Positions 1-10,329 of a stretch of DNA of 64,000 nucleotides are shown here, in pieces; position 1 is the first letter of the stretch; every line of letters starts with the position of its first letter. The DNA is from Pseudopyrenochaeta lycopersici (lineage: Eukaryota > Ascomycota > Dothideomycetes > Pleosporales > Pseudopyrenochaetaceae). Under the pieces are notes generated by a model, which worked only from the letters and a program-made list of their open reading frames with translations, was not told where the DNA came from and did not search any database. Position numbers and translations under genes: made by a program. The DNA is taken from assembly GCA_003313425.1 (NCBI GenBank), contig NHZP01000011.1, forward strand, positions 62,001 to 126,000, in the 5' to 3' direction.

Positions 1-61
1 TATCCTAAAGCTTAACTAAGGGGGGATAGGATCTAGTCCTAGTACATTAGTACTACCTTAC
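1..61 (-). mobile_element. 5' internal edge of a Gypsy-C family element running off the window
   Basis: These bases are nearly identical to 46561-46621, the stretch immediately inside the right-hand LTR of the Gypsy-C element. The element reads on the minus strand, so this is the leader just downstream of its 5' LTR, and the rest lies left of the window. No tRNA-complementary primer site beginning TGG is visible next to the LTR. Confidence 0.65.
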
Positions 62-195
62 TGTTAAACTTACCTAAGAGGTAATAGCTTAAGCAACTGT
101 GTGTTAACTACGGAGAGGAGCTAAAGCGCTATAAGATCTGCTATTATATAAGGCAGTTAACACGCACAGTTAGGACGGTCTTAGTTAAAGAAACT

Positions 196-571
196 TGTTG
201 CAAACAACGCGCTGTGACCTGGGGTACGGTAGGCTCACGTGCGCACTGACGTAGGAGCTTACCCTGGAGAGACACGTCTTTTGTGTGCATTCAAGGGCGC
301 GCTCACGTACGCGCTCACGTGCGCGCTCACGTGCAAGCTGATGGGCAAGCTCACGCAGGAGACACCTGAAGGTAGACTCACGTGCGCGATCACGTGCGCG
401 CTCGCGCACGCGTACACGCTGCTCACGCTCCTACCGTATAATGGCCCCTGTAATAGGCCGTGCTCAGCTCTCCTTTATATAGCTGGCTCTCAAAGCCTCC
501 TAGACAAAACAGTGGTCCATCTCATAGATCACCTGGGTAACTGTTGCCAAGCTCTCCCTTTTTCCTCCACA
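196..571. mobile_element. Nested 376-bp solo LTR with AAACT target duplication
   Basis: The insert begins TGTTGCAAAC and ends CCTCCACA, so it has the TG...CA ends of an LTR, and it is flanked by AAACT at 191-195 and 572-576. The uninterrupted sibling LTRs read GAAACT-TAATTT at this site, so the empty site is seen directly. No coding capacity is present, which fits a solo LTR left by LTR-LTR recombination. A possible TATA stretch (tttatatag) lies near 474-482. The base composition is balanced, unlike the RIP-like blocks, which suggests a recent insertion. Confidence 0.75.
299..412. repeat. Degenerate GCTCACGTGCGC-type minisatellite inside the solo LTR
   Basis: Copies of a 10-12 bp unit (gctcacgtgcgc with variants such as gctcacgtacgc and gatcacgtgcgc) recur at 299-333 and 372-412. 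Each good unit carries the palindrome CACGTG, a binding site for bHLH factors. Whether it acts as an LTR enhancer is inference. Confidence 0.6.
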
Positions 572-829
572 AAACTTAATTTAAAAGGAAATGGACAAAA
601 TAGCAGATACCTCTTACCTTTGGGGGAGAGGTGCTGCCTATATACATAAACTAGAGCAGGCTAGTCCCGATCCAGTTACCTAGCTTGGTAAAAGGTAAGA
701 GGTAAGAGTTACCTTTCACCTGCGTCTAGTAACTTGGCAGGATCGTTACCTTTCACCTGCGTCTAGTAACTTGGAAGGTTTGAACCCTTTCACCTGCGTC
801 TAGTAACCTGAAAGGATTGAACCCTAACA

Positions 830-1209
830 CTTACCTAAGAGGTAATAGCTTAAGTAACTATATATTAACTATAGAGAGGAGCTAAAGCGCTGTATAATCT
901 GCTATTATATAAGGTAGTTAACACGTACAGTTAAGATAGTCTTAATTAAAGAAACTTAATTTAAAAGGAAATAGATAAAATAGCAGATACCTCTTACTTT
1001 TAGGGGAGAAGTGCTGCCTATATATAAGAGCTAGATTAGGCTAGTCCTAATCTAGTTATCTAGCTAGGTAAAAGGTAAGAGGTAAGAGTTACCTTTCACT
1101 TGCGTCTAGTAACTTGGCAGGATTATTACCTTTCACCTGCGTCTAGTAACTTGCAAGGATTAATCCCTTTTACCTGCGTCTAGTAACCTAAAAGGATTGA
1201 ACCCTAACA
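830..1209 (-). repeat. Older, mutated Gypsy-C family LTR abutting the first
   Basis: This copy aligns along its length with 62-829 minus the insertion. It lacks only the outer 7 bases (TGTTAAA in plus orientation) and ends CCCTAACA. It has many C-to-T and G-to-A changes relative to the neighbour (for example aagtaactatatatt for aagcaactgtgtgtt). It is probably an older solo LTR into whose edge the newer element inserted, or the result of unequal recombination. Confidence 0.7.
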
Positions 1210-2080
1210 CTTTAGTACCCTTTATATTATAGTAAGTAATTCTTTTAATATCTTAAATTAGTAGAAAGTAAATAAGGCTACTTATCTTAAGCTTACTTAA
1301 GTTATAAAAGATCCTTTACTAATTTAGATTACTATAGTAAGTATTAAGCGTATTTTTAATACTACTAAAAACGTAATTAGTAACTAAAAGTACTACTTAG
1401 GCGCTTAGAAAATCTAGTTAATTCTTTTCTTTAAATATACTATCTTTTAGGAAGAAGAGTAGTATATAAAGAAGGATAAAAGAGATTATAATAAAGTAGA
1501 TTATCTATTTAAGCTTCTAGCTTAAATAGATAATCTAGATAGTATTAAAGAGGGTTTTATAAATATTAGTAGCGTAGATAAAGAGGGGGAAGAAGACTTA
1601 TATCTACTACTATAAAAGCGTCAAATAGTATAGCCTCTTTTATATTACTATAATTAATAGCTATAATAAAACTAGTTTTCTCTTACATAAATTTAATAAA
1701 TATAGTAAAGTACTTTTTAAAGTTCTAAGCCTATTTTTATAATATAGTTCTAAAATAGTTTAGTTTCTTTTCTAAGTATAGTAATTTATCTATTTTATAA
1801 GATAACCCTAGTAGGTACCTATAACTAAACCTAAACCTATACGTATATAACCTTAGCCTTAATCTAACCTAGAGTCTGTGCGACCCAACTAAAACCTATA
1901 CCTATGGTCCGTGCGACCTAACCCTAACCCCAACCCACTTATCTATAACCCTATACCCAACCTATACCCATAGCGGGTACCCGTAACGTATTTGCTACCC
2001 TAGCCTTAAGTTTGTTGATAGGTTTGATGTTCGGAAGCGGGCGTTACGAGGGGCCGGGTGTTACGAGGTAAGCCTTGGTA
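1210..2080. other. AT-rich non-coding spacer
   Basis: No open frame of note is seen. The stretch is dominated by TA-rich RIP-like sequence to about 1840, then changes to a C-rich segment with CCTAACCCTAACCCCAACCC at 1917-1936 and two copies of a GTCYGTGCGACCYAAC motif about 40 bp apart near 1875 and 1907. A perfect hairpin at 1497-1537 is listed separately. Confidence 0.5.
1497..1537. repeat. Perfect 19-bp inverted repeat with 3-nt loop
   Basis: The arms TAGATTATCTATTTAAGCT (1497-1515) and its exact reverse complement (1519-1537) are separated by TCT. In a heavily mutated AT-rich tract such perfect symmetry is unexpected. No transposase or terminator role can be assigned. Confidence 0.7.
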
Positions 2081-2081
2081 C

Positions 2082-2123
2082 CCGAGGTTCACCCCGTAAC
2101 GAAACACCCCGCGTAACGCAACA
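2082..2123 (+). repeat. Left terminal inverted repeat of the pogo element
   Basis: Forty-two bases exactly reverse-complementary to 10272-10313. The repeat includes two GTAACG motifs about 20 bp apart that may be transposase contacts (inference). Confidence 0.92.
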
Positions 2124-2235
2124 CTTAAACACCAAAACTCACAACTAAATTAAGGCTATTAAGCCTCACACTATAGCTGTTTTTGCAGTTTTTTTTAGTG
2201 GAGCGATTTATAAGGCCTTAAACTATCTATAGCTA

Positions 2236-2982
2236 CTAGTATTTGATTAGAAGTTTGATTTCGCGGCCGCCACGTGACTCAATAGGCGGTAGGCCTGATG
2301 GAGCACCTGCAACCTTCTCACCACTACTAGGCCTCGCAACCTGCCTTTTTCTAGTAACAACCTTTGCAGCAGTTTTAAGGCTGTTCTTATTTCCTTTTTG
2401 GGATAATTTGAGAGCTTGTTTAAGTTGTTTTGCAGCCTTGCGAGCAGCCTGTCTGGCGGCCCGATCAGCTGCTTGCTCTGCCTTTTCCTTCTGCCTTAAC
2501 GATCTGGCCTCAGCCCTAGCTACTCGCCTTGCTTGAACCATCTCAGCCTTAGCCTGCCTTCTCTCCTCACGATGCCTAGCTGCTTCAAGCTTTTGACGTT
2601 GCTGCTCCTCCTCCTCGCGAGCTCTAGCCTCCTGGCGATCACGTGCCTCCTTTACTTTCCTAGGTGACCAGAATACTGCACCACCATGATAGTTCTCATC
2701 TTACTGCAGTAGGAGGACCTTGCTCTGTTTCCTGCGCTTTCTCTTATAGATGAGGGCGTCTCTTATAGCTACTACTTTGTGCTCAAGGATAGACTTTTTG
2801 GTGCAGATGTGGTGAAAGATCCTGCTAAGTTTTCTAGCCCCTTTATCCTCGCGATTTTTAATAACGTGGCGTACTAGCGCCTCTAGCTCCCTCTAATTCT
2901 CAGCACTTGGCTCTGAGGACTTACTATCGCTTATAGTTGCCTGGATAGCTAGCTTGGCTTTGAATCTTTTAAGGATAACCTT
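2236..2982 (-). pseudogene. pogo transposase, C-terminal part (downstream of the LINE insertion)
   Basis: This continues the transposase begun at 10224. After the LINE insertion site the minus frame reads PFNPKVILKRF, then a linker, HGGAVFWSPRKVKEARD, and a long Arg/Lys/Glu/Ala-rich coiled-coil-like tail (ORF 2236-2541), all usual at the C terminus of Fot1/pogo transposases. At least two in-frame stops interrupt it, one of them TAG where CAG is likely, before the HGGAVF motif. The tail itself is open to its own stop at 2236. Identification rests on family motifs recognised by eye and on the perfect flanking inverted repeats. Confidence 0.85.
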
Positions 2983-2991
2983 AGGATTGAA
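2983..2991. repeat. LINE target-site duplication, left copy
   Basis: aggattgaa, identical to 9064-9072. Joining the flanks at this site restores the transposase reading frame across the PFNP codons, which supports the boundary. Confidence 0.8.
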
Positions 2992-3539
2992 GGGTTGGTT
3001 GGTTGGTTAGTATTCATTTTACGTCTGTTTGATAAGGATTAAGTCCACCATCTCGCCTCCTGAAGGGCATATACGACGTGCTAAGCTATAGAATTATAGT
3101 ACAGGCGCACTACCTTAGAAAGTATTTCTTGCCTACGCAGGTATTACTACTATATTAAGCTGCAGCTCCCCTTCCAGTTAGGGAGACTAAGCCGTGTGGG
3201 TATATTAGGGAAGAACCCCTTATACTCTATAGCATAATATGCTGTTACAGTAGAAAGAGAAATAAGAGTGTATAAGGAGATTATAAGGAAGGAGGTAGAA
3301 GGGTAAGAAGTGTCGCAGCTGTTATGCTGCTAGTGCTGGTGTCGCTGGGTGCTACACTAGAGCCTGGCGTAGTAGCGTCTTTTACTACTATACTATTGCA
3401 CAGTAGGAAGAGCTACTATAGACAAATCTTACTATAGTACTATATAAGCTAGGTGAATGCCTTAAAGGCCTCTAGATTATCTATTAGCACTGCAGTATAC
3501 GCGAGGCTATTGGCCTAGCTAGAGGGTAGCATAGGTAGT

Positions 3540-6500
3540 TAAAGTAGCTATTAGCTGAAGGCTGCTAGGGTCTTGCGGCATAGCATAAGGTGCTCTAGCG
3601 TCTTGTCGCGTTAGTATAAGCAGGTGAGTTTCGCGTCGTCGTAGTAGAACTTTCTATAGTACTAGGTAAAGTCCCTATGTATAGATTAAATAGAAAGGAG
3701 TCTAGCTAATGTAGCTCTTAAGAGGTCTAGCTCTCTTAGTCCGCAGCGTAGCGCGTAGTCCAAGTCCTAGCTTTTATACTACCTTAAGAGTTTTGTCTTC
3801 TTATCTAACTACTAGATCTGTTGTGTGCTGCGCAGTGCCTTGCGGGCAACTAATCTAATGCCTGAGAGTATAGGCATAGCGGCTTTCCTAGTTAAAGGCG
3901 ATGGGTGCTAGGCTTCCAGGTTAGCTAGTCTGTCTGCTGCCTTATTTCCTTTAATACCTAGGTGGCTAGGGGCCTACTTAATAGAGATATCGTGTGTCTC
4001 TATAGCACCGTGGCACTCTAGGAAGGCCTATTGCGATGTAGGTGGTGCGTCGCCTCTAAGGCACTAGATAACTAAGGTGCTGTTAATGTATAGCTAGATA
4101 CGGCGGCTACTAAGATCTAGCTGCCGCACAGTGTACTAGAGGCCTCTCTACGCCCCTACTGCCTCTGCGTTAAAGACGTGTAAGGTTAGGTAAAGTAACC
4201 TATAACTACTCTGTAGCTACTTTCTATCCTAATACACTGTAAAGCTATACGTAACCTGCTTTTCTCCTACTTTTATATATTATTTAGAGCTGTCTAAAAA
4301 GATAGTTACGTCTAACAGTAGGAGCTAGGTCTACTATGCCTGAAAGGCCTTAGCTGCCGTCTTCTTATCTATGCTGAGTATTAGGTCTATTTGGCAGCTA
4401 GGCGAGTAGTAGGGGGCTGTTAGTGTTGTCCTAGGAATCTCTAGCAGGAGAGATCCTATATATTAGACTCTTGTCTAGACTTGCTGTAGTCGTCCCGCTC
4501 TCTTACCTCTATTTACCTTAGGGATAGCAGTACAGCTAGTTAGAGGGTGGTCCGCATCTATAGTACGTAAATAAACTATAAATTAGAGCTTAGCTTCCTC
4601 TAGCGCTACTACTATAGATAGGAGTCTAGCGTCTTAAAAGAGCGTGGCTATAGGGGTTATTCTCTACACTAGTAGGATACTCTTTGCGGCTATAGCGAGT
4701 ATCTTGTCTATAGTAGCTATATGCTATCTAATATAGGCGCTAACCTCTAGCGGCCTGCTAGGTTTAAGTAATTAGAGCGGCTTAGTGCGGCCTCTATACT
4801 AGCATTCAGCCCTATGTAGAAGGGATAGGTACACGCAGGTAATAGTAGCTTTACGCAGGGAGCTAGCTAGTAGTCTATAGGTAGTCTTTGCAAGACTGCG
4901 AATATAATAGGTAACCTTAGCAGCTTTTGTAGTGCGCGTAGCTACATGCCGTCTAAAGGTAAGTCTGCGGTCAAACTACACTCCTAACTAGCGCAGGGCT
5001 AGCTAGCTGTGTTTTCCCCCTAGGAGGATAGGGTAGACTGTAAGCTGCTTATCTACTACACAGGGAGGGGCATAGCTACTCCGCTGTCTAGTTAGGTGTA
5101 TTATTTCCTACTTCTCTAGCGCAAAGGCAACCTTATTTACTGCGCCCTATGCTCTGATCTGCCTTAGATCTGCTCCTAAGAGCTTAACGTTATTGTCTAT
5201 TAAGTGCGAGGCCTAGTATATATATATGTTATCTGCATATCTAAACCTCTGTTTAGTATCTATAGAAAGTAGCTCTGCTAGATACAGCGTGTATAGTACA
5301 GGCGAGAGAGGCGACCCCTAGGGTGTGCTACAGGCAACAGAGTAGCTAGGGGTAGTAACCTAGCCTAGGCAGACTTGTACCCTCTAGTTAGTAAGGAATA
5401 AATCTATAAAGAGGATAGTCCTTTGCAGCTATCCCTGTTTAGCTATTTAGTGTAGCAGGTAGTTATTAAGGAGAGCGTTAAAAGCGCCTTGCACATCTAG
5501 GGTAACTATTATAACGTGCTAGCTAAGTGCCTACGCAGCTTTAGTGTCGTAGGTGAACGCTGCGGTTAGATTAGCTGCAGAGCGTTTTAGGAGGGCTCCT
5601 CTATGCTAGGGGCTAAAGATCTTATAAGTTATAGTAGTCCACGTAATTCTTCTAGCTACTATTTATTTAAGTCCTTTTCTAATGTAGGAGAGGAGTGCGA
5701 TAGGTCTCTAGGATCAGGGCAACGTTTAGTCTATCTTCCCTGCCTTTAGTATTATTACCACTTCTACGAGCTTCTATTATACTAGGAAATAGTTAAGTTT
5801 AAGGCACTACTAAAAGATCCTTTATATAAGCTTATTAACCTAAACCTAATAGGCGCGGAGCAGCTACATAGTAGAGTAGTTAGTACCTAGTAAGGTGCTC
5901 ACCGTGCTAGAGACCCCTATTATGTTTTGTTCAGCTTCCTCTAGTAAGATATATGTACTCTACAGAAGGGTAGCTGTAGTCTCCTAGACTAAGTAGTGTC
6001 TAAGATTTTCCTCTACTATATACTAGTTAAGGATTTCTTCTCTAAGCGCCTCTGCCTTCCCTAGGGGATTAGATATAACAGTACTGTTAACTATAAGAGG
6101 AGTGTCCTAGTTCTCTAGCGTAAGCTTATACTAGGCAATAACCTTAAAGAGGTCCTTATCGTCCTTCGCGTTATTAATAACATGTCTCTAGTATTACCTC
6201 TTAGCCTATCTAATTATAGTCTTAAAAGCTCGTGTTTCTTCTAATAGAGGTCTGCCTGAGCATAGCTTTCTAGCGCGCTAGTAGGCTTAGTACGCGGTCT
6301 TGCATTCCCTAGTCTACTATAGCGCGGCGCGTCCTTCTTTATAATTAGGCTTGCCTGTAGTTTATATAGAGTGCTGTATTATCTCTATTAGCAGCGCCAC
6401 GCAGTTGTCTAGTTACGCTGTATCCTGTGCCGCGAGCGGGTCTAGGATAATCTGCGCGCCTATCTCTATTAGCCTAGAGAACTTTAGTACCCTCGTCTCT

Positions 6501-7350
6501 AGGACTCTGTAGTAATACTAGTCTAGGTGTAGAGCGCCTAGTGTATAAGTAGGGACAGACGTTACTATTGTCTTGTAGTCTAACCTACTATGTATGCTAG
6601 CATCTACAGCGGACTAGGCGAATAGAACGTTAGAGAAGGTAAGATTAATAATATAGCTAGCGTAGTATGTTAGCTGCCCTAGCACGCCAATATAGTCTAT
6701 AGAAGCAGCTGCAGCCTAATTAGTAAGCTCTATACTACTATAGGCTGCGGTAGCAGTAGGCTTAAAGGATTCGTACCTAACGTTAAAGTCTCCCCCTACA
6801 AGGCAGTGTTAGGGAGGCGCAAGGTGTATAACGTATTATAGTACGTCTAGTATAAGTAGCTATCTATAACAGTTAAGTATTACTACTCTATTTATAATAA
6901 CCTATAATAGGTCTTAATAGTTAAGACTCTCTCTAGTCTAGTGTTTTACGTAATGCCCTTTCTAGATATAGGTTATTACCCTAGGGCGCGACAAGCCTGG
7001 CGCGCTAGGAGTGTCCTATGTGCTAATTAACGTAAGATGTCTATAGCTAGGGTAGGTAGAGGTCCTTAAGTTAGTACATATAAATAGTTCTTATACGCAC
7101 ACGACGTCTATACCCTTCTAGAAGGCTACTTCTAGTATTATAATATAATAAGGAGAGCTCTTACTAACGTTTACCTAGCATACTTATAGCTCTTTACTTA
7201 GTAGACTAGACTATTATTGCCTATAATAGGCTAGGGCGCTATAGGAGTGTTCTAATATATTAATAGTAGGTTATTGCTTATGCTGGCGTCTTCTCTCTCT
7301 AAGGTAGACAGGTTAGTATAGATAGTAGGTCGTGGGCGCAGGCTGCTAGC
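3540..7350 (-). pseudogene. LINE ORF2: endonuclease, reverse transcriptase, RNase H
   Basis: Minus-strand frames show an exonuclease-endonuclease-phosphatase domain near 6950-7350 (DVVCV-EPF, then a PRVITYI-like end), a reverse transcriptase with the S-T-P-stop-GSPLSPVLYTLY signature at about 5280-5330 (G-x-PQGSPLSP with the Gln codon turned to TAG), an RNase H domain near 3900-4140 (APSHLGIKGNKAADRLANLEA-like) and the terminal RDFT-YYRKF-DAKLTC-KTLEHL motif near 3590-3670 whose second Cys has become Tyr. Stops are mostly TAG or TAA in CAG or CAA contexts. Precise ends are uncertain. Confidence 0.8.
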
Positions 7351-7559
7351 AGACAGTTGTCCTACGTTGAGGTTTCCTCGGCCTGTAGCTACCTATCTTA
7401 GCCTCTTTTCTCTACTGCTAGCAGATGAAGATGCGTAGGAGGCACTAGTCGTTCTAATACGACTAGCTCTGCTGTTTCCTTGCACTGCGCTCTCCTAAGT
7501 AGTAGAGTAGGACAGTGTAGTCGCCTAAGGAGCTTCTGGCGGAGTAGCTTTAGGCTGAG

Positions 7560-8930
7560 GTGTAGCTTATCTAAAGGTTTCTTTAACTGTCCTATAGAGG
7601 TGCTAACGTGCTATCCTGCCTACGCGGCGGATAGCTTTTAGCTTGGTCTGTGTGGGCTTGCTTATATGTCTATAGACCTAACAAGGGGCTGCAGGGCAGT
7701 TAGAGTGGCTAGCTAGGTAAGGGCTATAGTAGTTAGCACACATAGCTCTGTAGGAATAACTTTCCCTATACTATCCTTAGTGTTAGTCTGTACGATTACC
7801 GCACTACACACAGCAGGCTACTTAGGTGCAGCTAGCAGCGTTGCAGTAGCCCTAGCAGCCTAGGTCATATCGTTATATAGCTAGGTGTTTATAGATTTCC
7901 TTTAAAAATTAGCTAGTACTAAAGAGCTAGAACAAGCAGACTAGCTCCTTATATAAAACAATCTAAGTAGTAAGGCTATTCTAGTTTACCCTGTGCCGTA
8001 AGGTTCTGCAGTTTATAGGCTGCTTACCTGTTTATAAGCATACCTCTTCTTCTACTAGCTAGATTATAGTAGGTAAATTAGTACCGTTAAGAGTCTAGAA
8101 AGAGCTAGGTACTCCTTATACTATATAGTTAATCCAGCGCTCTAAGATTCTAACTGCGTCTCTGCCTAGGGCCCGTATTAGAAGTTCCTAGTTTTCTAAG
8201 GTTAGAAGTTCCTCCTAAATATTCTAGTTAGCTAGAGTAATAGCCCAGCCTGTATTAATAGGTGACGCAGTAGGTACGTCTTTAAGGGCGATTCCTCCTA
8301 TGCTCTTATAGATTACCTGCGTTACTATAAATAGTAAGAGTTGTTATAGTCGTATTACTAGGTTAGAGATAGTAATAAAGATTTAGTTATCTTCTTTTAG
8401 CTTAGCTAGTAGGGTAGGCCGTAGCCTAGTAGGGATTAGAGGTTGGCTAATACCCCTATCTAATATTTAAGGGTTTCTAGCTACGTCTGCCTAACAGCGG
8501 CGTCCTAAGTCCAGGCTCCTAGAGTTACTGTAGCTAGCATTACTGCTCTAGCAGAAGCTACTAGGAGAGTTACTTAGGGAGAGAGAGGTTAGGGCGTAGA
8601 TAACTCTCTGTTGCAGCTCCTCTGTAATCCTAGATTCTTAAGAGTTAGTGTAGCCTTAAGCGTGTTAATCTACGGCTGCTGCGAAGGCAGTAGTGATAGT
8701 ATTCTATAGCTAGGTAATCTGCTAAGTCTTAGTAATATAGCGTTAGACGGCGTTAGAGACTTAAGGTTTAGGGGCGTCCTTACTAGGGTTCTAGCTGCTC
8801 AGCGAGGGTGCTTAGTAGTACACGTCCTTCTAAGGCTGTCTTAAGGCGCGGGTGTCTAGCTGCTGAGGGGACTTAGGGTCTAGGGACCCCGTGTAATAGG
8901 AAGGGGGAGGCTCTGCCATCCTATCAGGCT
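7560..8930 (-). pseudogene. LINE ORF1: gag-like protein with zinc knuckles
   Basis: Reading leftward from a MAEPPLPIT start near 8920, a low-complexity gag-like protein is broken by many stops. Near 7660-7810 two Cys/His clusters (CCV-CGN and later C-NYYSPYLASHSNCP) resemble the paired CCHC knuckles of Tad/I-type ORF1 proteins that bind element RNA. Start and end are approximate. Confidence 0.6.
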
Positions 8931-9063
8931 CCCTTGCGTGTCGCGTGGGGGGCCTAGGCGGACGTTAGAGGTACTCCCAGAGTGGCCGCAGTGAGCCGGA
9001 TCAGTTGCTGGTATTTTTGGTCCTCTGTAGAGGATATCCAAAAATCGAAAAATTAGTGTTCGC

Positions 9064-9072
9064 AGGATTGAA
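9064..9072. repeat. LINE target-site duplication, right copy
   Basis: aggattgaa, identical to 2983-2991. A third similar string at 9091-9099 belongs to the transposase itself (repeated PFNP codons) and is not part of the duplication. Confidence 0.78.
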
Positions 9073-10224
9073 TGGTAATAGACTAGTTGTAGGATTGAAG
9101 GGTGATAGGCTAGTTGCCTTAAAGGCCTTAAGGATAGTCTCCTTGTTAAATGAGGCTGCCCAGGCTGCTTTGAAGAAAGGATAGAAGTCTCTTTTGCTAA
9201 TAGAAACTAGCCCCTGGCTTCTCTCTATGAACTGTGAGATCTCCTGTGAGTACGCTGATAAGAGAGGCTTAAACATGCCTATGTTAAGTGGCTGTAAGCT
9301 ATGGGTTGAGTGAGGAGGATAGATAGCTAGGAGGATCTTGTTTTGGTCGCAGTAGTCAATAAAATCTATAGAAATTTGAGATCTATAGCTATTAAGGATG
9401 AGTAATCAATAGGAGGATCGAGCTTTTGCCTTAGTGTTGCGATTAAATACATGTTTCAGCCACGCTAGGCTTATACCGTTGTTTACCCACCCTGAGGGGG
9501 ATGAGGTAAAGCGAGCTTAATTATCCTTAGGATCAAACTCTTGCAGCCAGCTGTCCTGGATTAAGTATGAGGCTGACTGAAATATTAGAGCAGGCTTAAG
9601 GGATGATCCATCTGCGCAGATGCAGGCTATTAAGATAATCCACTCTCTATTACCACCCTGGATGAAGGATCTATAGTTGCCCTGCTTATATAAGACCCTA
9701 CTGAATATCCTCTTTGACCTGCCTATTACTCCTAAAAGGAACCCTTTTTTATCTATATTATATGTATACGGAGCTTCTATCTTATATTGCTTAATCTTAT
9801 TATCTAAAAGCTTAAAATAGAGGCTGTACTTTGCAGACGAATCAGCTTTGTAGCGGTTGTTATCTATACCAACTACATATTGAGAGATAAGATGGACGTT
9901 GTGCCGCTTGACAAAGCGATCAACCCAGTTCTTTCTAACGTCCTTTTTAGCTATTTGAGATGCAAAGGTTTGAATTAAAGCCCTAGTAGGCGGTAGACCT
10001 TGCTTAGTGAGCTGGATGATGTACTGGATGAGCTCCTTTTCCTGGTGTGGATGGAGATTTTGTTGGTTTTGAGCTTTAACCTCACGCGAGGTGGATGTGC
10101 CTTGACTGCGCCTTATTAGTGTTGTAAGCACAACACTATACTCTCTAGCGATTTGCCTATAAGAGACCTCTTCTCCAGGCTTTAAGGATTCGATTGCTGC
10201 AAGCGCATCCTTAAGTTTCCCCAT
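9073..10224 (-). pseudogene. pogo transposase, N-terminal DNA-binding and DDE part
   Basis: The ATG at 10224 opens a frame with an N-terminal psq-type helix-turn-helix (GEEVSYRQIAREYSV), a CENP-B-like HTH segment (ending KNWVDRFVKRHN) and the DDE_1 catalytic core. The first catalytic Asp is kept in YNIDKKGF. The second lies in LILNSYRSQ, where families usually have LILD, so it appears changed to Asn, a G-to-A change. One frame runs from 10224 to the LINE with two stops: TAA after FDPKDN (9517) and a TGA further down. The segment 9001-9276 carries the end of the core (MFKPLLSAY, SISKRDFYPFF). The protein would bind the 42-bp repeats and cut and paste the element; it is now inactive. Confidence 0.88.
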
Positions 10225-10271
10225 ATTGGCTGAGTTACGTGGTATTGAAAAGTTGGCGTTGCATGCTGGGC

Positions 10272-10313
10272 TGTTGCGTTACGCGGGGTGTTTCGTTACG
10301 GGGTGAACCTCGG
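10272..10313 (-). repeat. Right terminal inverted repeat of the pogo element
   Basis: Exact reverse complement of 2082-2123, followed by TA at 10314. The left end may carry one extra C (2081) outside the match. Confidence 0.92.
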
Positions 10314-10329
10314 TATTCGCGATGCAGCT

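Larger units (their letters stand above)
62..829 (-). repeat. Gypsy-C family LTR (387 bp unit) split by a nested solo LTR
   Basis: On the minus strand this repeat starts TGTTAGGGTTCAATCC and ends TTTAACA, giving TGTTA/TAACA termini. The same unit occurs at 830-1209, 39011-39310 and 46622-47008. Its 768 bp minus the nested 376-bp insertion and one 5-bp target copy leaves 387 bp, exactly the length of the copy at 46622-47008. The 3' part holds a degenerate 45-50 bp motif containing cacctgcgtctagtaac, repeated three times. This copy is little mutated compared with the neighbour at 830-1209. Confidence 0.8.
2992..9063 (-). mobile_element. Tad1-like non-LTR retrotransposon (LINE) inserted in the pogo transposase
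   Basis: A minus-strand element of about 6.07 kb lies between target copies aggattgaa at 2983-2991 and 9064-9072. Its 3' end (plus-strand left edge) is a short (GGTT)n tract at 2994-3008 where a poly-A or simple-repeat tail is expected. It carries, in order on the minus strand, a gag-like ORF with CCHC-type knuckles, an apurinic-like endonuclease, reverse transcriptase, RNase H and a C-terminal Cys/His motif, which is the architecture of fungal Tad1 clade elements. RIP-like stops are scattered through all ORFs, so it is dead. Confidence 0.88.
2081..10313 (-). mobile_element. pogo/Fot1-type DNA transposon interrupted by a LINE
   Basis: Perfect 42-bp terminal inverted repeats lie at 2082-2123 and 10272-10313 (outer end CCGAGGTTCACCCCG), with TA at 2079-2080 and 10314-10315, the target duplication typical of the Tc1/mariner-pogo superfamily. 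Removing the LINE at 2992-9063 and one target copy leaves about 2.15 kb, near the usual size of Fot1-like elements. The transposase reads on the minus strand between the repeats and is disabled by stops and substitutions, so the element is non-autonomous, although its ends look intact and could be recognised in trans. Confidence 0.9.

Noticed and set aside
239..649. Plus-strand 136-codon ORF and its minus-strand partner at 185-409
   Set aside because: Both run through the GCTCACGTGCGC minisatellite of the solo LTR; the open frames are a product of the repeat and match no protein.
2243..2536. Plus-strand 97-codon ORF
   Set aside because: Antisense shadow of the Lys/Arg/Ala-rich tail of the pogo transposase at 2236-2541.
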